64,000 bases of DNA from Oreocharis arfaki (Eukaryota; Chordata; Aves; Passeriformes; Paramythiidae): assembly GCA_013398015.1 (NCBI GenBank), contig VZRR01004734.1:372001-436000 (forward strand), written 5' to 3'. The translations under genes and the position numbers were made by a program. A model generated the notes under the pieces. That model did not search any database. It was not told the DNA's origin and saw nothing but the letters and a program-made list of their open reading frames with translations. This document shows positions 51,001 to 62,500 of the stretch, one piece after another (position 1 is the stretch's first letter; every line of letters begins with the position of its first letter).

Positions 51001-54000
51001 TCTGTTAAACTATTGTGTTCCAATATTTCATTCCATACAAAGCTGCTTGTTTAAAAATAAATAAGAAATAGATGGCAACATAAAATTGTTTACAGTAGAT
51101 TACAAATTTCTGCACTTAGCAGCTGTCACACATCTACTTTCTGTAGTTCCTGTAGTTTGAGCAGCACTCAGTATTTTAAAAAGATACTACAAAGCTTTAC
51201 TAGAAACTCTGTTGGAAAATACTGATTATCTGATGAAAACAAGATATTCATTAATTATCATCTGGTCAGATATAAATACTGTGGCCAAGAGGTTTTTGCT
51301 CTTAGTTTATTTTCATTGTTGTTTTTCTAGCATCAGACAATAGTTATTTTCTCCCCAGATCACTTCAGTACCCACTTTGCCAATTTCTATTCCTGAATTT
51401 TCTATTTTTTCTATCCTCCATGTACCACTAAATCACCTCAACTCAGCTTTACCCATCAAAAACACTCTGTATACCATCCTTCCTCAATAACCTTTTCTCA
51501 GCCAGCCAGCACAAGGCTTGGCTCAGGCTTTCCAAAGCCTACTACAGATGCCAAGAACCCACAGGGAGAGGGGAGTTCTATCTTCTGCACCACCTTCAGG
51601 CCCCAACTGCTCCAGGTATTTGAGGAACAGGAGATGTAGAACTGTATCTGTGTCTAGGGGTCTCCTGTGAGTGTGGATAACACCCCAATGTTTTATCCAG
51701 CCCCCATGTCTGACAGGGGCTGGCTCCCCACTCCCCACCTGTGCTCCTGCCCACAGCATTCCCAGGGCAGCAAAGATGAACTATGGGCTAAGTAGGTTCT
51801 CACCACCTGCATTTCACCCTTTCCAAGAGACTCTCCTTTTCTCTTTTCCCAATTCTGCAGGACAAGTTTTTAAAATCAGGCTTATGATGCAGGACCTGGT
51901 AAAAGAGCCATCAAATGGTTTAACTGGCAGGACAGAGGAAGGGTGGAACATCTGGCAGAGGAAGGAGGACCTGATTCCAGAAGAAATCACAAATTACATT
52001 CTGTTATTCATAGAAGCAAAGAAAGTTGGTTAAAACTGCCTACAGATGTAGAGAGATTTATTTAGGGCTTGATTCACACTGGAAGACTTAAAATCCCCAT
52101 AACCATAAAGATGGCTTGAATTTTGCAAAAACTGACAGCATTTGCTCAGTACTTTGTATTTGAGTGCTGCTGTATTATTTGACATTAACATAAAGAAGCA
52201 TCATTAATTAACCCATACAAATTCAGAAATAATACAGACTGCAAAATAAAGCAGTAACTTCTCTTGAATTAAGTATTTACTAGAAACACAGTAAGTGAGC
52301 TCTACCCTCATAAAGTGAGTATTAAAAACCTTCTGCTGTACAGATACTCCAAGCCAAATTGGTGTTGAAAACATTAAGTAGAAAATGGTGAGGTTTCCAG
52401 TTGTTTCTATAAATTCCTAATTCATCCAGGCTACAAGTCTTTAACAAAAACCTTATAAATATACTGAGTATATTCATATAAAGTAAGTATATTTATATAT
52501 AAACATACTAAGTATATTTATAAAGAGTATAGCTGTACAAAGAGTACAAGTAACATACTGAAAAACATTAGCAAATCATTAAGGCATTTCTTTCTGGGTA
52601 CCTGTCGTAGTTGTACTTTCCATGGAAAAATATGTTTAAAATTTTATTTTTTAAAGAGAAAATCCTAAAAAAAATAGCATACCAAGTGATATGTAATGAA
52701 AAAACACATTCAAAAATAGTTCAGAGAGATTTATTAGTCCATTCAAAAACTCCAAAAATACCACACAAAATTCAGATCAACTATAATGAACACGGAGATC
52801 CCATTAGTTTCTGTAGAGCCATCTCAGTATATTCAGCAAGCTCCCTTTCCAGAATACCCAAATCCTGAGACCCTCACCTGCCTGAGCACCAAGGAAAATT
52901 ATAAAAGTACAAAACACCCCTTTGCTTTCTCACTTCCAGTCAGTCATGTACAAGAGAATGTGCCAAGAAAGCCAATTCCCAATGTCCAAAAAGACTGGTA
53001 ACACACCTGACACAGCACTTTAAAACACAACGTGAGATTAACGGTGACACCAGGTGTTCTCCCAGGTAACACCCACGTACAAACACCAAACCCCTGATTC
53101 CCAACTTACAGCCTGCCAATGCACACAGGTACAATGTACCTGTACACAGAACTGCACCTGTAGCACTGTGAGCAGGAGACAGCCACCAGACACATTTCCA
53201 TGCACACTGCTTTCCCTGTGTCACAACATCACTTTCCTAAAGCTTTACTTACATGTGGTTCTAAATCCTGAAAAGCTTTAAGCGTGTGTTCAACTTTGTG
53301 CAACCCATTTAGTGTCGGAAACGCATGCTTAAAGCTTTGCTGGATTGCAACTTTACCAATTTTAAAAACATGGGGAACAAAATCAAGCATTGCAGCAATG
53401 TATTAGACAGAATTTCAGCAGCTGGAATTCCGTCTCGTCTACCTTTTTTGTGTAGGAAATACTGAGAAATTTGCCACTACATGAGATCTAAGAACCATTT
53501 TTGAATATTAACTGGACTTTACCGAATACACTAACAATCTGAACTAATTTTAATGAGTTTCTTTGCTGAATTTTTATGAGCTACCTCTTTCACATTTAAA
53601 GAACGACTAGAAAACTGATTTTAATGTGTCTAGAATTTGAAAACAAGTTTTCAGCAACCATTTCCCTAGCGTTCCAGCAGGCTTCTAGCATTAGACACAA
53701 AATGTGGAAATAAGAACACAACTGCATGTCCTTCTCAGGTATGTATCTAGGACTAATTATGCCATAAATTCACCTAGAAGGGTAGAAAAACAGTGGGTTT
53801 TCTTTTTGTCTTTATTTTTTGCTTTGTTCATTTGTGTTTCATTAGTTGGTGTGAAGATCAAAAATTAGTGTAACTATGACTTCCCTCTCACTTTGTTGCT
53901 TTTGGCACCATGCCCAGGTAAAAGCCCCTTTTCAAACATTTAATTTATGGCTTAAGCCAAGTACCAAATATGAAATTTTAAAATACTCTCTACTGAGTCA

Positions 54001-57000
54001 ACAATCGCAGACATCCAGTTCATTGCACAAGTGCAAAACTGTTACATGAACATCTGGATTTAATAACAGTAATCTGAACACTTCAATAAATTCTGTAATG
54101 TGCATTTGCTTTGGAGTTTCAGGATATGGAAGATTTTTGTGGTAGACATCAATTTTTGCCACAGAAGGAAGGTTTGAAATAAGTTGTATTGCTAGTTAGT
54201 GTAACTAACACTGTGCAATTTTGGCCCTTGAACTTCAGGTGCTAAAAAGGTTTAAAAACAATGCCAGGAATACTGGTTCCCTGTCCTCAGCACAGCACGG
54301 AATAATTTCATTTGAAGAAGCAAACATGAAGCATTCATGGCTGTCAAGTGCAAATAGTTTTAATTTCAGTTGTTCATCTTTTTTTTTGGACATGCAGCTA
54401 AAAAAGCAGCAGATTTATTCATAGTAAGAATCAAAGGTTGCAGATTTACTAAAGGAGGACACAAAGTGAACTGGTTTGCCAAGCCTAATAAAACCTGCTC
54501 TTCATGGAGCCTGCACACAACCCTAAAACACACCTTGCCTTCAGGTTAGGGGAAGCTCCTGTACCTTTAAGTGTTTCCAGCTGGGATTTTTTGCCTAACA
54601 GAGTTTTGGGGTTTGTTAGAATACACCAATGCTACAGATACATACCCCCATCTGTGTATATCCAGTTCTGTACATCTCGTCCTTCCAGTCTCTGGAGCAG
54701 CTCTTAGCCATGAAAGCCGTGTGCAGTGTCTGCTTTTTCTGTAGAGCTGGAACCAATGCTCTGGTTCATCTAGGAGGCCTCAGTGGAAACTAGCAAGAGG
54801 CTTTAAGTTTGATGCTCTGTCTTGGTTATCCTGAAAATCAGGCATCCTGTCCCACCCCGCTTTTTCCCATACAAAAGATAAGGAGGGAGGGGTAGGATCA
54901 GAATTTTCACCATTTAGGGACCAGCTAAACACCAGAAGCACACAGTTCCAGAGCTGAGAATGTGTTAGTCAATATAACCCAACTTCCTTGTTTTACTAAG
55001 CTGCTTGACTTCCCAACACCTCCTGAAACAGCACTATCAGCATCCATTAAACACCCCTGGAGGGGTCTGGAGGCCCTCTGGAAGTGCTGTGCTGGTACAA
55101 GCCTAAATCACTGCAGAAAAAAACTATTAAAAGTAAGTAAAATGCTCTACAGGCCAAAGTTTTAATACCGAAACTATTCCCATTTGAAAAAACTCTATCA
55201 TCTGTGAAGGCTTGCAAGCATGACAGTCCTTTAAAAAGAGAAAATATTGTTTAATCAGCACATGAATATTTAAGTCATAATCTTAAGAGGTAATTAAAAA
55301 CCACTCATATCAAAGGCCAAAACATAAAATCACAGTAACTTGTTCTTAAGTTTATGTAATACAAGTACTACATATAACCAAATTTCTGTGTGTATAGGAA
55401 TAGATCTCTCGGAAAACCTTCCATTTTAATCGGATTATAAAACCAGCACAATTTAAGGGGATGCATTGCTCGCTAAAAAAAATAGCACAGCAGCTTCATT
55501 AAAAAAATAGCACTTACCTTGTATCTCTAGCACGCTTCTAAGGTGTCTGTTTCAGCACATTCCTGGTTGGTTGGAAAGTAAGAAGGAAAAACAAAAATCA
55601 CAAACATGGCTCAATGATTCCTTATTTTAAAAGTTACATATTTTGTTCTACCTGAGAAATTAAAGCCTTAAGAATACTAGTTCAGCTTTCTCAGTGTCTG
55701 CAGTTTTAGGATGTTAAAGTGTGTTACTAGGCTGAAATCCTGAGAGTAAAATTATTTCAATATACTCTATGTGCATCTTTTAGCACCTTTCATATTCCTA
55801 CTCAAATTCCAAGATGGTGTTTGTCTTTCCAATTACCTCTGGCACCAGAGGTGCATCTCTGCTCCTTTTAACTCAACTACAATACACAAACCCAGCCCTA
55901 GTTCTTTCTTCACACTTGGAAGTGCCAATTATACAACAAAAATATATTTTAGCTTTCTACAGATTCCAATACAATGGAACCGTTACAAAAAAAAAAAGAA
56001 AAAGGAAACTTGTTCACACCAACATTTTGACTATTTGCTATGTCACCAGCCCAAATGGATTTGTTCCAACATTTCATTTATTAAAATATTTTAGGGTATA
56101 TGTGTACATACGTACATATACAGACACATATGATTAAGTCAACAGAAACCTACTGCATACTGTATTTAGAAAAGTTGAAAAAGTCAGTTATTTTTAAGTC
56201 TGGCATTTAGCAAGTGCTCTTTCATACAGGAATACTAATGGGGTTTTCCAGTTTTGGCTTTGAACCCACAGGCATCAGACTTAAAACATCCCATACATTG
56301 CTCAGCCACACAATTTTACTTTTGATCCCAGAGATGAATCCTAACAGATTATTTTTAATTCTTTTAAAGGCTGAAGCTGATGTTATGGTTCCCTTACATT
56401 TCAGTGACAGAGGGTAAGAGCTGAACATGTAAAAAACCAAACCAAAACACACGAGAGAAAGAGGTTACAAGACGGAAATGCCAAAAAGGCCCACAAAAAT
56501 AAATGGCCTATGATAAAATATATTCCCTCTTCCTTCCAATAATCATTTCTTCAGTAATCTAAACACTGTTTAAAAAACCCCAAACCACAACTAAGTACAT
56601 TCCCTATCCAATATTATATTAATCCATCATGTCATCAATTGCCTGATTTCATCACTAGGCTAACAAGAAAAGTTCCAATATTTAAAGTATTTTAAGCATA
56701 CAAACCACTAAATTTGTCTTAATACTTGTGTATTAACCCTCAGTATTACAGCTTTTTTAGAACACCTCATTCAACAGAATCTGACAAATAGAAAAGGTAA
56801 ATATCAACGTGATTTCCATTGTATGACTGCTTCTAAAAACTCATCTGCATCATTAATTTCAGTATTCTACACTCCTCCAAATACTGCCAAATCCTGAAAG
56901 ATGTTCTGCACTTCCAATAATGTGATAAGGATCTTCAGCTTCCAGATGTTTTTATTTGCTTAGTAACTGGTATCATTATCAGACTGCAATCTTGTCTAGT

Positions 57001-57738
57001 TTTAAATGCAAGTTATACCACAAAGTCACATCTGCCCTAAGTAATTACACAGGAAAGAAAACTCCAGGAAGGAACAAGATAAAATGTCACACATTGAGAG
57101 AATAATTTTATGAAATGCCAGCTGTGCCTTTGTTGAGAGCTTAAAACCTCAATTAATTAAAAACCTGGGCATTTTTTGTCATAAAGGAAAAGATGCAGCA
57201 TGAGGAAGAAGTGTGAACACCTTCCCATAAACAAGAACTTCAGAACGTGCTGCACTCATAGGACAGTGTAAGCTTGGCTTTTTTTCTTAAAAGGTGAGTG
57301 ATATTTAAGTTTTAAGTATTTTAGACATACCGACATATCAGATTTCACTGTAATGTTTTTGAAACATTCATGAAAAGACAATTTTTCTGATATTTACTTC
57401 ATAACTAGACAAGTTATTCACTTTAAATCCCGTAGTCTTTATTCCAGGTAATAGTCTGCTACTGCCAGGAGTCCAGGTATTATCTCTCGACTGCACTGAG
57501 ACTGACTAACAGCAGTTTTCTGCACTGCACACTTGCACACCAATACAAGACCTGCATAAATGGAACAAAGGCAAATGTATTTGCTGGCAGAAATGCACGG
57601 CACGGCAGCACAGCTCTCCACCTGGCCCCCCGCGTCCCAAAGAATGTCACTGCCGCAAGCGTCAGCCAAGTGACCTGCACCCGGGATGAGGATCTGTGCA
57701 TACAGGTGCTGTGCATAACCTTGTTTACAAAGCTGATT
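41997..57738 (-). other. Upstream MRTFB intron or 5' flank
   Basis: About 15.7 kb, mostly AT-rich, with a CR1 fragment at 43.9 kb, A/T-rich tracts (for example 52470-52530) and no recognisable coding exon. If transcription begins at the 58-59 kb island, this is intron 1 and may hide short non-coding exons that cannot be called from sequence alone. Confidence 0.6.
43893..44110 (-). mobile_element. CR1 LINE fragment, 3' region
   Basis: The text gattggaagggaccttctgg and aggtcatctagtccatcccc is the reverse complement of a typical CR1 3' region. Similarity fades after about 44.1 kb. The copy is diverged and non-coding. Confidence 0.8.
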
Positions 57739-57920
57739 CTAGAATCGTGGAATCATCGAGCTTGAAAGAGACCTTTAATATCTTCCAGTTCAACCATCAA
57801 ACCAGCACTACCACTGATACCTCTAAACTAAATCACCCAGCGCCATATCCAGTCCTTTAAACGCCTTACGGATGGTGACTCCACCACCTTCTTGGGCGAC
57901 CTATTCCAATGCCTGACCAC
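57739..57920 (-). mobile_element. CR1 LINE, 3'-terminal piece (left part of a split element)
   Basis: The piece begins with agaatcgtggaatcatcgag, the reverse complement of the CR1 3' terminus. It continues through cttacggatggtgactccac to cctattccaatgcctgacca. CR1 similarity stops at about 57920. The next expected CR1 bases appear on the far side of the assembly gap. Confidence 0.88.
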
Positions 57921-57984
57921 GCTAAAATGGATTAACCAAGTGCCATCTGAAATCCACGTATGTCGCAGAAAACAAGCCGAACTC

Positions 57985-58490
57985 GTTAACAGCCCCTGGT
58001 CTAAGGGTCGCTGCTCTTCTCACAGGTCAGTGACCTCCGCTGCAGCTGCACGATTCGGGTCACGGAGGGCGCACGTCTCCCCTCCGCGGCTCCGGGCGAC
58101 GCGCTCCCATCTCAACGCCCGCAGGGTTCGGCCGGGCCCGCAGTGCCGCCCTGCCGTCCACAGCCGTGCACCTCACCCTGGAGCGAGTGTTCCTTACTAA
58201 CAAATAATAACACGGGGCACATCCGCCAGCGGCCACACGGCAGCGGCCGGGCCGGTGAGAGCCGCGTCCCAGGGCGCGGAGCGGGCACCGGCACCTCCAC
58301 CTGCTCGGGGCCCAGAGCGGCCCGGCGGACCTGGCGGGGCGCCCCACCCCGTGTCTCCTGCTGCCGCCCGGCGGGGACCCTGCCCGCCCTCGGCAGGGAG
58401 GGGGCGGCCGCTGCTCTCGGCATTCCCCCCCGCCTCAACCTCCTTCAGAAGGCTCTGCGGGCGGGGCGGCGCGCAGCCCACCCCGGGGCC
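57985..58490 (-). promoter_or_regulatory. CpG island left of the assembly gap, candidate distal MRTFB promoter
   Basis: A very CpG-dense sequence with many CCGG, GCGC and GGGCGG-like motifs, including gggcggggcggcgcgcag just before the gap. It lies upstream of all MRTFB coding exons. MRTFB genes have non-coding 5' exons in other vertebrates, so this is the likely distal promoter or exon 1. The transcribed strand cannot be proven here. Confidence 0.5.
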
Positions 58491-58924
58491 NNNNNNNNNN
58501 NNNNNNNNNNNNNNNNNNNNNNNNNNNNNNNNNNNNNNNNNNNNNNNNNNNNNNNNNNNNNNNNNNNNNNNNNNNNNNNNNNNNNNNNNNNNNNNNNNNN
58601 NNNNNNNNNNNNNNNNNNNNNNNNNNNNNNNNNNNNNNNNNNNNNNNNNNNNNNNNNNNNNNNNNNNNNNNNNNNNNNNNNNNNNNNNNNNNNNNNNNNN
58701 NNNNNNNNNNNNNNNNNNNNNNNNNNNNNNNNNNNNNNNNNNNNNNNNNNNNNNNNNNNNNNNNNNNNNNNNNNNNNNNNNNNNNNNNNNNNNNNNNNNN
58801 NNNNNNNNNNNNNNNNNNNNNNNNNNNNNNNNNNNNNNNNNNNNNNNNNNNNNNNNNNNNNNNNNNNNNNNNNNNNNNNNNNNNNNNNNNNNNNNNNNNN
58901 NNNNNNNNNNNNNNNNNNNNNNNN
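58491..58924. other. Assembly gap (434 N)
   Basis: A run of undetermined bases within the CpG-rich region, probably a sequencing dropout in GC-rich DNA. Open frames that cross it are not meaningful. Confidence 1.
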
Positions 58925-59287
58925 GTTGTGTCCAACCTAAGCCTCCACTGGCGCAGCTTAAGACTATGTCTTCTCTTCCTGTCGCTGGCTGCCTGGGAGA
59001 AGAGATCGACCCCTACCGCTACAAACTCCTTTCAGGTACTTGTAGAGCAATAAGGTCCCCCCTAAGCCTACTTTTCTCCAGCCTGAGCCCCCTCAGCTGC
59101 TCTTCATAGGAGTTGTGCTTCAGACCCTTGCCCAGCTTCATTGCCTTTCTCTGGACACACTCGAGCCCCTCAATGTCCTTCCTGAGCTGAGGGGTCCAGG
59201 AACTGTACGCAGCTCTCGAGGTGTGCGCTCACCAGTGCCGAGTACAGGACAGTCATTTCCCCAGCCCTGCTCGCCACACTATTCCTG
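58925..59287 (-). mobile_element. CR1 LINE, internal piece (right part of a split element)
   Basis: The piece reads tccaacctaagcctccactg, then ctcctttcaggtacttgtag, then ctcaccagtgccgagtacag, and ends near cgccacactattcctg. This is the reverse complement of a CR1 3' region and continues almost exactly where the piece at 57739-57920 stops, with only some 20 consensus bases missing. Orientation and order are consistent with a single element. Confidence 0.88.
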
Positions 59288-59299
59288 GTGAACGTATTT

Positions 59300-59520
59300 T
59301 TGAAAGTTCTCTGGGGTCACTCCCCGGGCGAATCGTCCCGTCCCTCACAGCGGCGCCTCGGCCGAGGCGGCCCCGCCGCTCCCTGGGGGCACCGGGCAGT
59401 GGCGGGAGGGCCGGACCGACCCGTGCCCGGGGCTTTGTCCCGGGGCGGGCGGAGCCTGAGGCTGGTGAGCAGAGCTCGGTCCCTCAGCGCTCTCCTCCGG
59501 GTGCTGCAGTTGCTTGGATT
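59300..59520. promoter_or_regulatory. CpG-rich block right of the split CR1
   Basis: A second CpG-dense block (gcggcgcctcggccgaggcg and on) ends abruptly at about 59515. With 57985-58490 it brackets the gap and CR1 piece. A plus-strand donor-like gaggctg|gtgagc lies at 59459-59471. A divergent transcript is possible but not shown. Confidence 0.4.
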
Positions 59521-62500
59521 TGAAATTCGAAGAAAAACTCAGGGCATGGCTTCAAATGTTGGCTGTGCAAACAGTCACAAACAAGATGGGACTCATACCT
59601 CTTGTATTTCACCTTCAGGCTTAGCTGTCAGTGTCTGAGGTGACTGAACTTGATTCAACATCAAACCAATCACGAGGAAAAAAAAAGTCTTCAAAGAAGT
59701 TTTGGAAAGCTGATGATTTATGCTTGAGAATGTGCAATAGAGAACACAGGCGTTTATTCTGTGAGCAGAATATGATCATGCATGCACAGAATAATTTATT
59801 GCACATATTGTGCAACACTGTGCTCACAGCGAGTATCTAACAAATTGACTTTTACTAATACTGAGCCAGTCCTGTTCTGTAAGTACGTACTGCATCAGGC
59901 CCAGCGTTATGCAACCCTGCTTTTGGGTCGTATTTTTGTTTAGCTCACAGATTAAGGACTGGTGCAATGGTCTAATACAGCTTTTTTATTATTTACAATT
60001 TGCTGATGTCCAAGAGCTTGCTAAGAGACTGCATCAAACTTATGCTACGTGCTGACCAAGCAAAACACGGTTCCCTGCTCCAAAAGAGTTTTTCAATGCT
60101 CTTGTTCAGCAGTGATACCTCAGGCATAAAAAAAGAGCCAGTCTTTAATTCCTTACAATTTTAAGATGACATTCCAAAATGCTTCACTATAAATGAGTGC
60201 TTTGACATTTAAATAATTACTTGTTCAATTTGTTTTAGATGGATAGGAAGGTTAATTTTTTTGTTAGGCTTTGTAAAACAGGGTAAATTTCTCTTGTATT
60301 TCTCTAGATTACAGTTAGCTAATCAGATTTTATCCAATTCCAGAAGCAAACTAAAAACAACAATGACCTGGAAACTTGGCAATGATATATGTAAACATCT
60401 CAAAACCAGTAATTTGGTCCAGATTTACTTCAGTCCTTCTTCAAATGAAATAGTTCATTCAGATGTAGTCTGCCTTTAAAACTAGAATGCAAACAACTAC
60501 AAAGAAGTTCTCAATCTACTGTGTCGCATCTAATCAATCATATTAGGATTACAAAGCAGTTAAGGTGCACTGCTGTGCTACTACATTATTTGAACAAGGT
60601 CCAAAAACTTTGTAAACTAAGGTGGCTAAATGCATACAAATTCAATGGATGCTTATTTATAGATTATTACCTGAGACCAAACAGTTATTGGTGCTAACAG
60701 TAGGACAAGGTAACAGAGATGTGTGTAACTGGGAAGCAGGTGAGATTCATACAGTGAAAAAGAACTGTGCAGTGGAACAACAATTGGAATGCCTTTAGTT
60801 GGATGCCTTTTGGCATGGACAAGTGTATTTAACATGCTCAGGAATTTGTAGAGAATGAAGACATTTATAAACAGATTCTTACTCAGCAATGTTTGTGTTT
60901 TAACACAAATCAAGGATTCAACCAAGCTTTGATACATCTGTTTTTCACACTTAGTCTTGACAAACAAGTCAAGGAGGCTTCATCCCAATGGCCATGCCTA
61001 GAAAATGCTCTTCAAAATTACTGAACGTTTGGTGCTGCCCTTTTCTATGAAATATTATAATTTTTTAATATTTTGGGAGTAAATCATTGGTCTAGAGAGT
61101 TCTAAGAAAACTAGTAATTGTGCAACAACACAAAAGCCTCACCTACAAATTCGATAGTGCACACAAATCCAAAAGCACTTAGGGAAAAACAGGCTTATAA
61201 TGTAAATACTAGCAGAGAATTTGGGGTGTGAATGCTACTGAAGATGAGATGTCAGATAATTATGCCAACAAAATTATGTTAGGATTTCTAAAATTTTCTC
61301 AAGTGCATGAGGTAAAAGGAATAGTTGCTGTGTGACTTTTTCTTCGAATTGTTTATATTTGCGAAGAATTCTTTATTTTCAACTTTCCTAGAAGCAGAAG
61401 ATATCCCTTTGCTAGCAAGAAATTATGTTGACGAAGTTCAGTCTGCCTCTTTACCTTTTTTGCCTTTAAGTTATCCAAGACATTTAAAAACCAGAAACAT
61501 AAAAAGATTAGCTGTGATTTTAGGTGATGGCAACATATAAATCATGTTTCTCTCTTTATATAAGAATTGAAATTACATAGTTGTTACAGAAATGCAGATC
61601 ACCTCTGTGGAGAGTGTATGAAATATGAGGTAACAAGCATGTACAAGAGCATTGTGCAAGAGGTATAAATCTCTTTAATGTTACAGTGCAACCTAGATCA
61701 TTCTGGTTATTCCAATGGCTGCATTAATGCCCATTCATTGATTAGGAGGGTATAGGCATGGTTCATATTGCACAACACGTGGAGTATTCCTTGATAAAAA
61801 ATACTATACAACTTGAAAAGTCTGGAAAAAAGATGTCTGAGACAAAGGTGTGTTAAAGGGTTGGACATTAAACACAGATTGTGCTCATTTCTTGAAGGCA
61901 TTTGTGTTTTATGAAACAAAGTGGTGATAGGAGTCAATAAAAAAGACACATTTAAAGCAGCAAATAACTACTTAAAACCAGTTTCTTCCTTAAAATCGCT
62001 CTATGGAAGTTGTCCAGCTCCACACAATTGTTTTTGACTTTCGAGCACCACCTTTCCTGTCTTGGGCATGGACATGTACAACCCTTCCTTCTTCTTACAG
62101 AATAGTTCAACAAGAGCCCCGGGCATTTGCATCCAAGAATAACAATGGACTCTATATTCCCTTTTTTGCAACATAATAAGGATAAGAAGCAGTGGTACAA
62201 TGGTTGAAGCTGCCAGAGCAATGCAATGCTCTGCAATGAAAGGATGGACCCAACTCTCCCTCTCTTGCCTTCAAACCAGTGCTCTGCTGTTAGAAACTGC
62301 TGAACATGAAAAGCAGACAAATGACACAATATCAGTATTTTAATATTCCAATTAATGTGCAAATAAAAATATTTGTTGTGATTTATAGTGAATATGTATT
62401 TAATCATGCAATTGTAAGCTGTACATTTTAGGGAAGGATTGTTTGTTTAGTGAAACAATGCAAACATATCTTAGGAATTATTCAGAAATTACCGATGCTT

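Noticed and set aside
55474..55516. Two copies of an A-run followed by TAGCAC
   Set aside because: Only 13 bases of low-complexity similarity; expected by chance in AT-rich intron.
58143..59109. Open frames of 265-284 codons spanning the 58.5-58.9 kb region
   Set aside because: They exist only because the Ns contain no stops; the ends are CpG island and CR1 sequence.
61952..62407. Minus-strand open frame of 151 codons in the 5' flank
   Set aside because: Looks like no known protein or transposase; no supporting context, so not called as a gene.
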